64,000 bases of DNA from Bradyrhizobium sp. 164 (GTDB lineage: Bacteria; Pseudomonadota; Alphaproteobacteria; Rhizobiales; Xanthobacteraceae), in NCBI RefSeq assembly GCF_023073715.1, contig NZ_JADPKA010000029.1, forward strand, positions 124,001-188,000, given 5' to 3'. Below, in pieces: positions 53,267 to 63,324 of the stretch (its first letter is position 1; each line of letters opens with the position of its first letter). A program made the position numbers and the translations under genes. A model generated the notes under the pieces. It was given only the letters and a program-made list of their open reading frames with translations, searched no databases and was not told the DNA's origin.

Positions 53267-53325
53267 CGCGCGCGCTTCATCCGACCTGTTAGAATCCGTG
53301 CGCATCTTGATCAGGTTTGTCTGCG

Positions 53326-53799
53326 ATGGCCGATAAGAACGAACGTCCGATCAAGGTCATGGCGGAAAATCGCAAGGCCCGCTTCAACTACGCCATCGAG
53401 GATACGATCGAGGCGGGCATCGCGCTGACCGGCACCGAGGTCAAGTCGATCCGCAACGGCAAGAGCACGATCGCGGAATCCTATGCCGACTCGAAGAACG
53501 GCGAGATCTGGCTGATCAACGCCACCATTCCCGAATATCTCCAGGGCAACCGCTTCAATCATGAGCCCAAACGGCCGCGAAAACTGCTGCTTCACCGCCG
53601 ACAGATCAACAAGCTGATGGGCGCGGTCGACCGCGAAGGCATGACGCTGATCCCGCTCAAGCTGTACTTCAACGAGCGCGGTCGGGCCAAATTGCAGCTG
53701 GCGATTGCCAAGGGCAAGAAGCTGCACGACAAGCGCGAGTCCGAGAAGAAGCGCGATTGGAGCCGGGAGAAGGGCCGCCTGATGCGGGCAAGGGGATAG
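53326..53799 (+). CDS. smpB: SsrA-binding protein
   Basis: A 157-residue SmpB that binds tmRNA and delivers it to stalled ribosomes. It has [60 protein letters not shown] and the basic C-terminal tail [20 protein letters not shown] that contacts the ribosome. ATG 53326 gives the usual MADKNERP. The tmRNA gene itself is not in this window. The peroxiredoxin gene starts 3 bases after the stop, so they may be one transcript. Confidence 0.97.
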   Translation: MADKNERPIKVMAENRKARFNYAIEDTIEAGIALTGTEVKSIRNGKSTIAESYADSKNGEIWLINATIPEYLQGNRFNHEPKRPRKLLLHRRQINKLMGAVDREGMTLIPLKLYFNERGRAKLQLAIAKGKKLHDKRESEKKRDWSREKGRLMRARG

Positions 53800-53802
53800 G
53801 GG

Positions 53803-54384
53803 ATGATCCAGAGGAACCTGCTCGAGGTCGATTGGAGCCAGATTCCCGCGCCGGCCGACGACGGCGGCGCCGCGCATCTGACGGGCATGACGTTGCCGGC
53901 GATCGGCCTGCGCGCGACGGACGACACGTCAGTCACGCTGTCGGCGCTGCGCGGCCGGACCGTGGTGTTCGCCTATCCCCGCACAGGCGAGCCCGGCAAG
54001 ATCGCACTGGTCGACGATTGGGACATGATCCCGGGCGCGCGCGGCTGCACCCCTCAGACTTGCGCGTTTCGCGACCTGTTTGCCGATTTGAAGGCGGCTG
54101 GCGCCTCGCACGTGTTCGGTCTCTCGGCCCAGAGCAACGACTACCAGATCGAGATGGCCTCGCGGCTGCATCTGCCGTTCCCGGTGCTGTCGGACGAGAA
54201 GCTGAAGCTGACGCGCGCCCTGAATTTACCGACGATGCAGGTCGCAGGCCTGACGCTGATCAAGCGGCTTGCACTGATCATCGACGACGCCAGGATCACG
54301 CACGTGTTCTATCCGGTGTTTCCGCCGGACCGGAACGCCGGCGATGTGCTCGGTTGGCTGAAGGCCAATCCAGTCAGGGGCTAG
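53803..54384 (+). CDS. Peroxiredoxin (PrxQ/AhpC-TSA type)
   Basis: A 193-residue thioredoxin-fold protein with LPAIGLRATDDTSVTLSALR and the peroxidatic motif GARGCTPQTCAFRDLFADLK (Cys82 and Cys87, five residues apart as in PrxQ/BCP). PVLSDEKLKLTRALNLPTMQ follows. It reduces peroxides with electrons from thioredoxin. The usual PGxxTPxC start is altered to GARGCTPQTC, a variant with the intact second Cys. It sits next to smpB and convergent with the uracil-DNA glycosylase gene. Confidence 0.88.
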   Translation: MIQRNLLEVDWSQIPAPADDGGAAHLTGMTLPAIGLRATDDTSVTLSALRGRTVVFAYPRTGEPGKIALVDDWDMIPGARGCTPQTCAFRDLFADLKAAGASHVFGLSAQSNDYQIEMASRLHLPFPVLSDEKLKLTRALNLPTMQVAGLTLIKRLALIIDDARITHVFYPVFPPDRNAGDVLGWLKANPVRG

Positions 54385-54392
54385 GTCGGGGC

Positions 54393-55067
54393 CTAATCGA
54401 GGTCGGCTTTCACCTTCGCGAACACGGACCGGAACATGTCGGGCGTCAGCACCCCTGTGTTGGTGTTGTAGCGGGAGCAGTGATAGCTGTCGTAAAGCTT
54501 GACCGCGCCCGCCTGGTGCACGGCGCCGTGGCCGAAGGGAGCTTGCGAGCCCTTCAGATTCAGCGGCTTGAGCACGCTGTCGTGCGCAATCCGCCCGAGC
54601 GCGACGATGGCGCGCAGGTTCGGCATGGTCGCCAGATTGGCGACGAGAAACCGGCGGCAGGTGGTGATCTCGATCGGAAGCGGCTTGTTCTGCGGCGGCA
54701 CGCAATGCACGGCATTGGCGATCCGGCAATCGACCAGCTTCAGGCCGTCATCGGGGCGCGCCTGATAGGTGCCCTTGGCGAACCCATATTCGAGCAGCGT
54801 CGCGTAAAGGAGATCACCGGCATAGTCGCCGGTGAAGGGACGACCGGTGCGGTTGGCTCCCTGCATCCCCGGCGCAAGGCCGACGATCAGCAGGCGCGCC
54901 TTTATGTCACCGAAGGGCGCAACCGGCGCATTGTGCCACGACGGCTCACGCGCGCGGTTGGCCTCGCGAAAGGCGACCAGGCGCGGACAGAGGGGGCAGT
55001 CACGGTCGGGAACGACGGTGGATGGCTGGCGGCTTGGCCGGGCCGCCTCACTCCTCGAAGTCGTCAT
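54393..55067 (-). CDS. Uracil-DNA glycosylase, family 5 (UdgB-like)
   Basis: About 225 residues from ATG 55067. Four cysteines fit a [4Fe-4S] cluster (Cys24, Cys27 in CPLCPRLVAF; later ones in NAVHCVPPQ and ITTCRRFL). Motif A is LLIVGLAPGMQGANRTGRPF, and the later HCSRYNTNTG region matches the active-site His loop. Family 5 enzymes remove uracil and deaminated bases from DNA. Longer starts (up to 55145) read through the adjacent NYN gene. It overlaps that gene's end by 20 bases. Confidence 0.9.
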   Translation of the reverse strand: MTTSRSEAARPSRQPSTVVPDRDCPLCPRLVAFREANRAREPSWHNAPVAPFGDIKARLLIVGLAPGMQGANRTGRPFTGDYAGDLLYATLLEYGFAKGTYQARPDDGLKLVDCRIANAVHCVPPQNKPLPIEITTCRRFLVANLATMPNLRAIVALGRIAHDSVLKPLNLKGSQAPFGHGAVHQAGAVKLYDSYHCSRYNTNTGVLTPDMFRSVFAKVKADLD

Positions 55068-55692
55068 CGCCCCTCGGCGCCATCGTGGTTGCGCGCTGGA
55101 GGAATTGCGGGGCGTGGTGGCGTCCCTCGCGCTCGCCGCGATCACGCGGGGCGGGGCGTTCGGACGGGTCGCGGCCGAGCTTGGATTGCAGCTCGACGAG
55201 GTCGGTGAAGACGTCGGCCTGGCGGCGCAGCTCGTCGGCGATCATCGGCGGCTGGCTGGCAATGGTGGAGACCACGGTGACCCGCACGCCGCGGCGCTGG
55301 ACGGCCTCGACCAGGGAGCGGAAGTCGCCGTCACCCGAGAACAGCACCATCTGGTCGATATGCTCGGCGAGCTCCATGGCGTCGACGGCGAGCTCGATGT
55401 CCATGTTACCCTTGACCTTGCGGCGGCCGGAGGCGTCGATGAATTCCTTGGTCGCCTTGGTGACGACGGTGTAGCCGTTGTAGTCCAGCCAATCGATCAG
55501 CGGGCGAATCGAGGAGTATTCCTGATCCTCGATGATAGCGGTGTAGTAGAACGCCCGAAGCAGAGTCCCGCGGCTCTGAAACTCCTTCAGCAGGCGCTTG
55601 TAATCGATGTCGAAGCCCAGAGTTTTCGCCGTCGCGTAGAGATTGGCGCCATCGATGAAGAGCGCGATCTTGTTGGTAGGAGAAATTGACAT
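55048..55692 (-). CDS. NYN-domain protein (LabA/DUF88 family)
   Basis: A 214-residue PIN-like nuclease-fold protein. It has KIALFIDGANLYATAKTLGF (first Asp), DYKRLLKEFQSRGTLLRAFY, KVKGNMDIELAVDAMELAEH and FSGDGDFRSLVEAVQRRGVR (second acidic motif), then a low-complexity Arg/Pro tail. NYN proteins are RNases or RNA-binding regulators; LabA acts in circadian output in cyanobacteria, which is not implied here. The role in this organism is unknown. Its 3' end overlaps the UDG gene. Confidence 0.9.
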   Translation of the reverse strand: MSISPTNKIALFIDGANLYATAKTLGFDIDYKRLLKEFQSRGTLLRAFYYTAIIEDQEYSSIRPLIDWLDYNGYTVVTKATKEFIDASGRRKVKGNMDIELAVDAMELAEHIDQMVLFSGDGDFRSLVEAVQRRGVRVTVVSTIASQPPMIADELRRQADVFTDLVELQSKLGRDPSERPAPRDRGEREGRHHAPQFLQRATTMAPRGDDDFEE

Positions 55693-56021
55693 TCAGTTTG
55701 CTCGCGTAGTGGTCGTGATTGATCGTTTATTGTTGGCGCGGCGGCAGCAAGCCGCGCAGTTCTAAGGCGCCGTCGAAAGCCGTCGAAACCGCAAATCCGG
55801 AGAAGTCGGGGCAATCAAGGTATAGTTATGGCGGACTTCCACACGCCCGGCGTTACCTTCGATGGCAGCCCGGGAAATCACCCATCCCAGCCCCAATGTG
55901 GGGGTAGCAGAGCCGTTTGGCGAGGCCAAATCACAAATTGGCCTTGCGAAAGCGGCCCGGTCCCTATAACTAGCCCCGATCACCCACATATTTCGTCCCA
56001 CCCACAACGGAGCGACAGTCC
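55693..56021. other. Intergenic region between NYN gene and rpoZ
   Basis: About 330 bases with no supported gene. It holds two hairpins (GCGCGGC/GCCGCGC at 55736-55757 and AGGCCAA/TTGGCCT at 55923-55944). A TATAAC at 55965-55970 could be the rpoZ -10 box, but the partner is weak. Confidence 0.45.
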
Positions 56022-56414
56022 ATGGCTCGCGTCACCGTAGAAGATTGTATCGACAAGGTCGACAACCGGTTTGACCTGGTCCTGCTGGCCGCCCACCGCG
56101 CCCGCATGATTTCGTCCGGTTCACAACTAACGGTTGATCGCGATAACGACAAGAACCCTGTTGTGTCCTTGCGCGAAATTGCCGAGACGACCATTTCGCC
56201 GGAGGACCTCCGCGAGGAGCTGGTGCACTCGCTCCAGAAGTTCGTCGAGGTCGACGAGCCGGAGCCTGATACGGTGCCGCTGATCGGTTCCGCGGGCGCG
56301 AGCGTCGATGCGGACGATACCGAGGTCGCCGTCGAACGCATGACCGAAGAGGAGCTCCTAAAGGGTCTCGAAGGCCTCGCACCGCCCGAGGAGCAGCCGG
56401 AGGAGGACGAGTAG
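56022..56414 (+). CDS. rpoZ: RNA polymerase omega subunit
   Basis: A 130-residue omega subunit: [60 protein letters not shown]. It stabilises beta' in RNA polymerase. The N-terminal 65 residues are the conserved part, and the rest is an acidic Glu/Asp/Pro tail longer than in E. coli. A strong terminator follows. As in other alphaproteobacteria it lies upstream of rel, which responds to the same ppGpp system. Confidence 0.97.
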   Translation: MARVTVEDCIDKVDNRFDLVLLAAHRARMISSGSQLTVDRDNDKNPVVSLREIAETTISPEDLREELVHSLQKFVEVDEPEPDTVPLIGSAGASVDADDTEVAVERMTEEELLKGLEGLAPPEEQPEEDE

Positions 56415-56453
56415 GTCGTCCCGTCGCAATCATCGACCTCTTGTGATCTTATC

Positions 56454-56486
56454 AAGGCCCGAACCGTTGTTCGGGCCTTTGCTTTT
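56454..56486 (+). terminator. Rho-independent terminator of rpoZ
   Basis: A perfect 11 bp stem AAGGCCCGAAC (56454-56464) and GTTCGGGCCTT (56469-56479), loop CGTT, followed by TGCTTTT. It ends rpoZ before rel. Confidence 0.9.
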
Positions 56487-56575
56487 GTTGGCGTTTTCGT
56501 GGTTACCATAGTGTTGTCGGTTCGCGCTGCGCCCTGTCACTGAATTGATCGGACGCGCCGGGGATCGGCGTTAAG

Positions 56576-58906
56576 ATGTATGCAACGGGTCGCGTCGGGG
56601 TCCGTTTGAAGGCAGGACTTATGGTGTATCGGCGCTGGAAACCAATGCAGATGCAGGCCGCAACCGAATCGGTTGCCGTGGCCCCGACTGCGCCGGTGGC
56701 GCGCCCGGCGAAGCCTCGCGCACGCATGATGCGTCAATATGACCTCGTCGAGCGCGTCAGGTCTTACAATCCCAACACCAACGAAGACCTGCTCAACCGT
56801 GCCTATGTCTATGCGATGAAGGCGCACGGCTCGCAGACCCGCGCCTCAGGCGATCCGTATTTCTCGCACCCGCTTGAAGTGGCGGCGATTCTCACCGACC
56901 TCAAGCTCGACGACGCCACCATCGTGGCCGCGCTGCTGCACGACACGATCGAGGACACTGAAGCGACACGGGCCGAGATCGACCAGATCTTCGGGCCCGA
57001 GATCGGCGCTCTGGTCGAGGGCCTGACCAAGCTGAAGCGGCTGGAGCTGGTGTCGCGGGAGGCCAAACAGGCCGAGAACCTGCGCAAATTGTTGCTGGCC
57101 ATTGCCGACGATGTCCGAGTGCTTCTGGTCAAGCTCGCCGACCGCCTGCACAACATGCGCACGCTGGACTTCGTGCCGACGGAATCGCGCAGGCGCATTG
57201 CCGAGGAGACGCTCGACATCTATGCGCCGCTGGCCGGCCGCATGGGCATGCAGGAAATGCGTGAAGAGCTGGAGGATCTGTCCTTCCGCACGCTCGATCC
57301 CGAAGCCTATTCGGTGGTGATGCAGCGGCTCGATGCGCTCGCCGAGCGCAACCGCAATCTGATCGGCGAGATCGAGGACCAGCTCTCCAACAATCTGCGC
57401 CACCGGGGGCTGGGCGCAAGGGTCTATGGCCGCCGCAAGAAGCCGTTCTCGATCTGGACCAAGATGGAGCGCAAGTCGGTCGGCTTCGAGCAATTGTCCG
57501 ACATCTTCGGCTTTCGCCTCGTCGTCAGCGACATCGAAGCCTGCTATCGCGCGCTCGGCATCGTCCACACCACCTGGCCGGTCGTGCCGGGGCGTTTCAA
57601 GGACTACATCTCGACGCCGAAGCAGAACGACTACCGTTCGATCCACACCACCGTGATCGGCCCCGGCAACCAGCGCGTCGAGCTCCAGATCCGCACCGAG
57701 GCGATGGACCAGATCGCCGAGCGCGGCATCGCCGCGCACGTCTTCTATAAGGAGGGCGTAGGCTCGCCGACCGAATACCTCAAGCGCGAATCCAACGCCT
57801 TCGCCTGGCTGCGCCACACCATCGGCATCCTCTCCGAGAGCGCCAATCCCGAGGAATTCCTCGAGCACACCAAGCTCGAGCTGTTCCATGATCAGGTGTT
57901 CTGCTTCACCCCCAAGGGCAAGCTGATCGCGCTGCCGCGCCATGCCAACGTGATCGACTTCGCCTATGCGGTGCATACCGACGTCGGCAATAGCGCGGTC
58001 GGCTGCAAGATCAACGGCAAGTTCGCGCCGCTGTCCTCGGAGCTCCAGAACGGCGACGAGGTGGAGGTGCTGACCTCGGAAGCGCAGTCGGCACCGCCGT
58101 CGGCCTGGGAGACGCTCGCGGTCACCGGCAAGGCGCGCGCCGCGATCCGCCGCGCCACGCGCACCGCCATGCGCGATCAATATGTCGGTCTCGGCCGGCG
58201 CATCGTCGAGCGCCTGTTCGAGCGCGCCAAGATCGAATATGCCGACGACAAGCTCAAGGGCGCGCTGCCGCGGCTGGCGCGGACCTCGATCGAGGACGTC
58301 ATGGCGGCGGTCGGGCGCGGCGAGATCAAGGCTTCCCACGTCGCGCGCGCGATGTATCCGGACTACAAGGAGGAGCGCATCGCGCGCTACGGCATCAAGA
58401 AGGGGCTCGCCGCCAAGCTCAAGGAGAAGTCGTCGGAGTCGCCACGCAGCCCGGTCGCCATTCCGATCCGCGGCATCAATTCCGACCTGCCGGTGAAGTT
58501 CGCGCCGAACGGCGGCGCCGTGCCCGGCGACCGCATCGTCGGCATCGTGACGCCGGGCGAGGGCATTACGATCTACCCGATCCAGGCGCCCGCCCTGAAG
58601 GATTTCGAGGAGGAGCCGGAGCGCTGGCTCGACGTGCGCTGGGACATCGAGGATTCCTTGCCGCAGCGCTTCCCGGCCCGCATCAAGGTCGAGAACGTCA
58701 ACGAGCCCGGCGCGCTGGCACAGATCGCGACCGTGATCGCCGAGCACGATGGCAACATCGACAACATCAGCATGCAGCGCCGCTCACCTGATTTCACGGA
58801 GACGACGATCGACCTCGAAGTCTACGATCTGAAGCATTTGAGCGCGATCCTGGCCCAATTGCGCGCCAAGGCGGTCGTCGCCCGCGTCGAACGTGTTAAT
58901 GGATAG
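56576..58906 (+). CDS. rel: (p)ppGpp synthetase/hydrolase (Rel/SpoT type)
   Basis: Up to 776 residues. It carries an HD hydrolase domain (YFSHPLEVAAILTDLKLDDA, HDTIEDTEATRAEIDQI), the synthetase domain (FGFRLVVSDIEACYRALGIV, YRSIHTTVIGPGNQRVELQI), a TGS domain (FCFTPKGKLIALPRHANVID) and a C-terminal ACT domain. It makes and degrades the alarmone ppGpp in starvation. It is the single long RSH enzyme typical of alphaproteobacteria. The start is uncertain; MMRQYDLVERV (around 56723) is another choice. Confidence 0.96.
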   Translation: MYATGRVGVRLKAGLMVYRRWKPMQMQAATESVAVAPTAPVARPAKPRARMMRQYDLVERVRSYNPNTNEDLLNRAYVYAMKAHGSQTRASGDPYFSHPLEVAAILTDLKLDDATIVAALLHDTIEDTEATRAEIDQIFGPEIGALVEGLTKLKRLELVSREAKQAENLRKLLLAIADDVRVLLVKLADRLHNMRTLDFVPTESRRRIAEETLDIYAPLAGRMGMQEMREELEDLSFRTLDPEAYSVVMQRLDALAERNRNLIGEIEDQLSNNLRHRGLGARVYGRRKKPFSIWTKMERKSVGFEQLSDIFGFRLVVSDIEACYRALGIVHTTWPVVPGRFKDYISTPKQNDYRSIHTTVIGPGNQRVELQIRTEAMDQIAERGIAAHVFYKEGVGSPTEYLKRESNAFAWLRHTIGILSESANPEEFLEHTKLELFHDQVFCFTPKGKLIALPRHANVIDFAYAVHTDVGNSAVGCKINGKFAPLSSELQNGDEVEVLTSEAQSAPPSAWETLAVTGKARAAIRRATRTAMRDQYVGLGRRIVERLFERAKIEYADDKLKGALPRLARTSIEDVMAAVGRGEIKASHVARAMYPDYKEERIARYGIKKGLAAKLKEKSSESPRSPVAIPIRGINSDLPVKFAPNGGAVPGDRIVGIVTPGEGITIYPIQAPALKDFEEEPERWLDVRWDIEDSLPQRFPARIKVENVNEPGALAQIATVIAEHDGNIDNISMQRRSPDFTETTIDLEVYDLKHLSAILAQLRAKAVVARVERVNG

Positions 58907-58951
58907 ACGCTTCTCGCATGCGTCTGTCCCCCTGAGCTCGAGAGTCCTGCA

Positions 58952-59704
58952 ATGCCCGCACTTCCGCTCCGCCTCGGCGTCAACGTCGACCATGTCGCGA
59001 CCCTGCGCAACGCCCGCGCCGGCCGCAATCCCGATCCGGTGCGCGCCGCGCTGGTGGCGATCGAGGCCGGCGCGGATGGCATCACGGCGCATTTGCGTGA
59101 GGATCGCCGGCACATCCGCGACGAGGACATGGCGCGGCTAAAGGCGGAGATCTCCAAGCCGCTCAATTTCGAGATGGCGGCGACCGACGACATGATGCGG
59201 ATCTCGCTCGCCACAAGGCCCCACGCGGTGTGCCTCGTGCCGGAGCGGCGGCAGGAGGTGACGACCGAGGGTGGGTTAGATGTCGTCGGCCAGCACGATG
59301 CGCTCGCGCCCTACATCGCGCGGCTGAGCGATGCCGGCATCCGGGTCTCGCTGTTCATCGCCGCCGACCCCGCGCAGATCGAGATGGCGGCGCGGCTGCG
59401 CGCCCCCGTGATCGAGATCCACACCGGCGCCTGGTGCGACGCCGTCCTCGACGGCCCGACCGGCAAGGCCGATGCCGAATGGCAGCGGATCGTGGCGGGG
59501 GCGAAGCTGGCGAAGGAAGCGGGGCTCGAGGTCCATGCCGGCCACGGGCTCGACTATACGACGGCGGAGACGATCGCGGCGCTGCCTGAGATCATGGAGC
59601 TCAACATCGGCTACTACATGATCGGCGAGGCGCTGTTCGTAGGGCTCGCCGAGACCGTGCGCAGCATGCGCGCGGCGATGGACCGCGGCCGGAGCCGGGC
59701 ATGA
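58952..59704 (+). CDS. pdxJ: Pyridoxine 5'-phosphate synthase
   Basis: A 250-residue TIM-barrel enzyme that forms pyridoxine 5'-phosphate. It has [60 protein letters not shown] and [20 protein letters not shown]. It lies between rel and acpS, and the acpS start overlaps its stop (ATGA), a conserved order in alphaproteobacteria. Length is normal. Confidence 0.97.
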   Translation: MPALPLRLGVNVDHVATLRNARAGRNPDPVRAALVAIEAGADGITAHLREDRRHIRDEDMARLKAEISKPLNFEMAATDDMMRISLATRPHAVCLVPERRQEVTTEGGLDVVGQHDALAPYIARLSDAGIRVSLFIAADPAQIEMAARLRAPVIEIHTGAWCDAVLDGPTGKADAEWQRIVAGAKLAKEAGLEVHAGHGLDYTTAETIAALPEIMELNIGYYMIGEALFVGLAETVRSMRAAMDRGRSRA

Positions 59705-60120
59705 TCATCGGAATCGGCTCGGACCTGATCGACATCACCCGCGTCGGCAAGGTGATCGAGCGCCATGGCGAGCGCTTCCTCGACCGCATCTTCACCGCGG
59801 CCGAGCGGGCCAAGGCGGAGCGGCGCGCCAAGAACGAGAAGATGGTGGTGGCGACCTACGCCAAGCGCTTTGCCGCCAAGGAGGCCTGCTCCAAGGCGCT
59901 CGGTACCGGGATCCGGCGCGGCGTCTGGTGGCGCGACATGGGGGTGGTCAACTTGCCGGGCGGACGGCCGACCATGCAACTGACCGGCGGCGCCTTGGCT
60001 CGGCTTCAGGCCCTGACACCGGAAGGGTTCGAGGCGCGGATCGATGTTTCGATCACAGACGACTGGCCGCTCGCGCAGGCCTTCGTCGTCATTTCCGCCG
60101 TCCCGCTGGCCAAGCCCTGA
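59701..60120 (+). CDS. acpS: Holo-[acyl-carrier-protein] synthase
   Basis: A 139-residue phosphopantetheinyl transferase that activates acyl carrier protein. It has [20 protein letters not shown] (Mg-binding Asp) and [20 protein letters not shown] (catalytic Glu), then [23 protein letters not shown] 59701 overlaps the pdxJ stop by 4 bases. It forms the pdxJ-acpS-lepB-rnc-era cluster. Confidence 0.96.
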   Translation: MIIGIGSDLIDITRVGKVIERHGERFLDRIFTAAERAKAERRAKNEKMVVATYAKRFAAKEACSKALGTGIRRGVWWRDMGVVNLPGGRPTMQLTGGALARLQALTPEGFEARIDVSITDDWPLAQAFVVISAVPLAKP

Positions 60121-60368
60121 CCGGATCCTGTAATCTCATAATTCATTTGAAATACCAATATCTTATGCAGTTTTGATGCGATCCTTGATTGCGCGGTCTC
60201 CGACAACCGTCTAAAAGTCCGTCGACGCAAATCAGGCTGGGTGAATTCGGCTTTACGCCGGAATTGGCCCTCACTATCAGAATCAGGACAATCTCCTTGG
60301 GCCGCGAGCCGATCGGCTGTTCGCGGGAGGAGGGCGCTCTGTGACCGCCGGCCGGAATTGAGAGAGCA

Positions 60369-61133
60369 ATGAGCGTGACTTCGGGAACGAAAACTGAGAG
60401 CGGTGTCGGCGAAACGATTCGGGTCGTGATCCATGCTCTGCTGATCGCGCTGGTGATCCGCACGTTCCTGTTCCAGCCGTTCAACATCCCGTCCGGTTCG
60501 ATGAAGGCCACGCTGCTGGTCGGCGACTATCTGTTCGTCTCGAAATATTCCTACGGCTATAGTCACTATTCGATCCCGTTTTCGCCGCCGCTGTTCTCGG
60601 GGCGGGTCTGGGGCTCTGACCCCGACCGCGGCGACATCGTCGTGTTTCGGCTGCCCAAGGACGATTCCACCGACTACATCAAGCGCGTGATCGGTCTTCC
60701 CGGCGACCGCATCCAGATGCGGGACGGTCTGCTCTACATCAACGATACCCCGGTCGAGCGGCAGCGCATGAGCGAGTTCGTCGGCGAGGATCCGTGCGGC
60801 TCCGAAGGCGGGGGCATCTCCCGGGTGAAGCGCTGGAAGGAGACGCTACCGAACGGCGTGTCCTACGAGACGCTGGACTGCGCCGACAACGGCTACATGG
60901 ACAACACCAACGTCTACACGGTGCCGCCCGGTCACTTCTTCATGATGGGCGACAACCGCGACAACTCGACCGACAGCCGCTTCCTCGGCCAGGTCGGTTA
61001 TGTACCGCAGGAGAACTTGATCGGCCGCGCGCAGATGATCTTCTTCTCCATCGCCGAAGGCGAGCATGCCTGGATGTTCTGGCGCTGGCCTTGGGCGGTG
61101 CGCTGGAATCGTTTCTTCAATATCGTCCGATGA
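60369..61133 (+). CDS. lepB: Signal peptidase I
   Basis: A 254-residue membrane serine protease that removes signal peptides. The single N-terminal transmembrane segment is VIHALLIALVIRTFLFQPF. The nucleophile is Ser44 in NIPSGSMKATLL, the general base Lys105 in DYIKRVIGLPGDRI, and the C-terminal GDNRDNSTDSR is conserved. Its stop overlaps the rnc start (ATGA, 61130). A roughly 250-base non-coding stretch precedes it. Confidence 0.97.
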   Translation: MSVTSGTKTESGVGETIRVVIHALLIALVIRTFLFQPFNIPSGSMKATLLVGDYLFVSKYSYGYSHYSIPFSPPLFSGRVWGSDPDRGDIVVFRLPKDDSTDYIKRVIGLPGDRIQMRDGLLYINDTPVERQRMSEFVGEDPCGSEGGGISRVKRWKETLPNGVSYETLDCADNGYMDNTNVYTVPPGHFFMMGDNRDNSTDSRFLGQVGYVPQENLIGRAQMIFFSIAEGEHAWMFWRWPWAVRWNRFFNIVR

Positions 61134-61966
61134 AAGACGAAGCCAAGGACATCGCGACCCCACTGACGGAGGCGCAAGCCGGCCCCGAGGGCGAAGCTGC
61201 GACCAAACCGCTTGCGAGCAAGGCGCCCGCGAAGAAGAAGCGGACGCGAAGCAGCAAGGCCAAGGGCGCGGACGCGAACGCGGCGCTCGAGGCGCGCATC
61301 GGCCACAGCTTCACTGACCCGAACCTCTTGATGCAGGCGATCACGCATGTCTCGGCACTGAAGTCCGGGCGCAAGCGCGGCGACAGCTATCAGCGGCTGG
61401 AATTTCTCGGCGACCACGTGCTCGGGCTGGTCGTCTCCGACATGCTCTATCACACCTTTCCGAACGCCGACGAAGGCGAGCTGTCCAAGCGGCTTGCCGA
61501 GCTCGTGCGCAAGGAGAGCTGCGCCGACGTCGCAAAATCGCTCGGTCTGCTCGACGACATCAAGCTCGGCTCGGTCGGCCCCAGCGCCGACGCCCGCCTG
61601 CGCAAGAGCGTGCTCGGGGACATCTGCGAGGCCGTGATCGGCGCCGTTTTCCTCGACGGCGGGTACGCGGCGGCGGCCGAATTCGTCAGGCGCAACTGGA
61701 CCGAGCGCATGCACAAGCCGCGCCGTCCCTTGCGCGACCCCAAGACCGTGCTCCAGGAATGGGCGCAGGGGAAAGGCTTGCCGACCCCTGTCTACCGCGA
61801 GGTCGAGCGCACCGGCCCGCATCACGATCCGCAATTCCGCGTCGCCGTCGACCTGCCGGGATTGGCCCCGGCCGAAGGCATCGGCGGCAGCAAGCGTGCG
61901 GCAGAGAAGGTGGCGGCTTCAGTGATGATCGAACGCGAAGGCGTTGGCGGCGGCAATGACGGCTGA
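61130..61966 (+). CDS. rnc: Ribonuclease III
   Basis: A 278-residue double-stranded RNA endonuclease. A Lys/Ala-rich extension of about 50 residues precedes the RNase III domain with YQRLEFLGDHVLGLVVSDML and the second acidic site DICEAVIGAVFLDGG. The C-terminal dsRNA-binding domain holds DPKTVLQEWAQGKGLPTPVY and GGSKRAAEKVAA. ATG 61130 overlaps the lepB stop. The extension is unusual in length, though basic N-termini are seen in relatives. It processes rRNA and mRNA. Confidence 0.96.
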   Translation: MKDEAKDIATPLTEAQAGPEGEAATKPLASKAPAKKKRTRSSKAKGADANAALEARIGHSFTDPNLLMQAITHVSALKSGRKRGDSYQRLEFLGDHVLGLVVSDMLYHTFPNADEGELSKRLAELVRKESCADVAKSLGLLDDIKLGSVGPSADARLRKSVLGDICEAVIGAVFLDGGYAAAAEFVRRNWTERMHKPRRPLRDPKTVLQEWAQGKGLPTPVYREVERTGPHHDPQFRVAVDLPGLAPAEGIGGSKRAAEKVAASVMIEREGVGGGNDG

Positions 61967-62882
61967 AGCAAGCGGCGAGGCGCCCACTGCTACGCGCTGC
62001 GGCTTCGTTGCGCTGATCGGCGCGCCGAATGTCGGCAAGTCCACGCTGACGAACGCGCTGGTCGGCGCCAAGGTCACGATCGTTTCGCGCAAGGTGCAGA
62101 CCACGCGCGCGCTGATCCGCGGCATCGTGATCGAGAACAACGCGCAGATCATCCTGGTCGACACGCCCGGCATCTTCTCGCCGAAGCGCCGGCTCGACCG
62201 TGCCATGGTCTCGACCGCCTGGAGCGGGGCTCACGACGCCGATCTCGTCTGCGTGCTGCTCGATGCCAAGACCGGGATCGACGAGGAGGCCGAGGCGATC
62301 CTCGCCAAGGCGGCCAGCGTCAATCACGAGAAGATCCTGGTGATCAACAAGGTCGACCTGGTCCAGCGCGAGAAGCTGCTGGCGTTGGCCCAAGCCGCCA
62401 ACGAGCGCATGAAATTCGCGAAGACCTTCATGATTGCGGCGATCTCGGGCGACGGCGTCGACGACATCCGCACGACGCTGGCCGAGATGGTGCCTCCTGG
62501 TCCATTCCTCTATCCCGAGGACCAGATGTCGGACGCGCCGATGCGGCAGCTGGCTGCCGAAATCACGCGCGAAAAAATCTATCAGAAGTTGCACCAGGAA
62601 TTGCCCTACCAGTCCACGGTCGAGACCGACAAGTGGGAGGAGCGCAAGGACAAGTCAGTCCGCATCGAGCAGACGATCTTCGTCGAGCGCGAAAGCCAGC
62701 GCAAGATCGTGCTCGGCAAGGGCGGCGCCACCATCAAGTCGATCGGCGCCGACTCGCGCAAAGAACTGATGCAGATCCTGGATGTGCCGGTGCATCTGTT
62801 CCTGTTCGTCAAGGTGCGCGAGAACTGGGGCGACGATCCGGATCGCTATCGCGAGATGGGCCTGGACTTCCCCAAGGAATAA
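61956..62882 (+). CDS. era: GTPase Era
   Basis: A 308-residue GTPase needed for 30S maturation. It has the P-loop GAPNVGKSTLTNALVGAK, G3 DTPGIFSP, G4 NKVD and a KH RNA-binding domain with GKGGATIKSIGADSRKELMQ. I choose ATG 61956 (TTG 61944 is weak). It overlaps the rnc end by 11 bases, so the two are coupled; rnc-era is a conserved pair. Confidence 0.97.
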   Translation: MTAEASGEAPTATRCGFVALIGAPNVGKSTLTNALVGAKVTIVSRKVQTTRALIRGIVIENNAQIILVDTPGIFSPKRRLDRAMVSTAWSGAHDADLVCVLLDAKTGIDEEAEAILAKAASVNHEKILVINKVDLVQREKLLALAQAANERMKFAKTFMIAAISGDGVDDIRTTLAEMVPPGPFLYPEDQMSDAPMRQLAAEITREKIYQKLHQELPYQSTVETDKWEERKDKSVRIEQTIFVERESQRKIVLGKGGATIKSIGADSRKELMQILDVPVHLFLFVKVRENWGDDPDRYREMGLDFPKE

Positions 62883-62903
62883 CCAAGAAAAGATCGGTAT
62901 CCG

Positions 62904-63284
62904 ATGAGCGTGCCCAGCAACGTCCGGCGCTTCGAAGCGCTGCTCTATGCATCGTTGATGCTGGATGCCCTGTCGGTCGCGGTGCAGGACCGCACGCCCA
63001 ACGCCGAGATGGCCGAGCAAATGATCATGACCGCCACCCTGCTCGCCGGCGGCATGATCCTGCTTCTCGTCTATTTCGTCTGGCTCGCCGCGCATGGACG
63101 CAAGAACTGGCCGCGCTGGGTGCTTGCGGCAGCCCTCGTGCTGTCGGTGATCTCGCTCGGCCAGATCATCGGCGAGAAGGGCATGGAGCTCGACAGTGCC
63201 ATCGAGATCGTCTCCTGCGTGCTGACGACGATGGGCCTGTATTTCTCCTTCACGGGCGATGCGCAGAGCTGGTTCAACGCCTAG
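62904..63284 (+). CDS. Small integral membrane protein, unknown
   Basis: A 126-residue protein of four hydrophobic stretches ([67 protein letters not shown]). It lies between era and recO in the same direction, 21 bases after era and 40 before recO. No signal peptide or enzyme motif is seen. I do not recognise a named family. Its place in a conserved cluster is the only clue. Confidence 0.75.
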   Translation: MSVPSNVRRFEALLYASLMLDALSVAVQDRTPNAEMAEQMIMTATLLAGGMILLLVYFVWLAAHGRKNWPRWVLAAALVLSVISLGQIIGEKGMELDSAIEIVSCVLTTMGLYFSFTGDAQSWFNA

Positions 63285-63324
63285 CGTCTCGCGCGACGCC
63301 GCAGGGTGGGCTACACTTCCTGCC

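Noticed and set aside
55944..55970. rpoZ promoter (TTGCGA/TATAAC)
   Set aside because: Spacing is only 15 bases and the -35 match is weak, so it is not listed as a feature.
56846..58747. 633-residue frame opposite rel
   Set aside because: Antisense shadow; rel is unambiguous.
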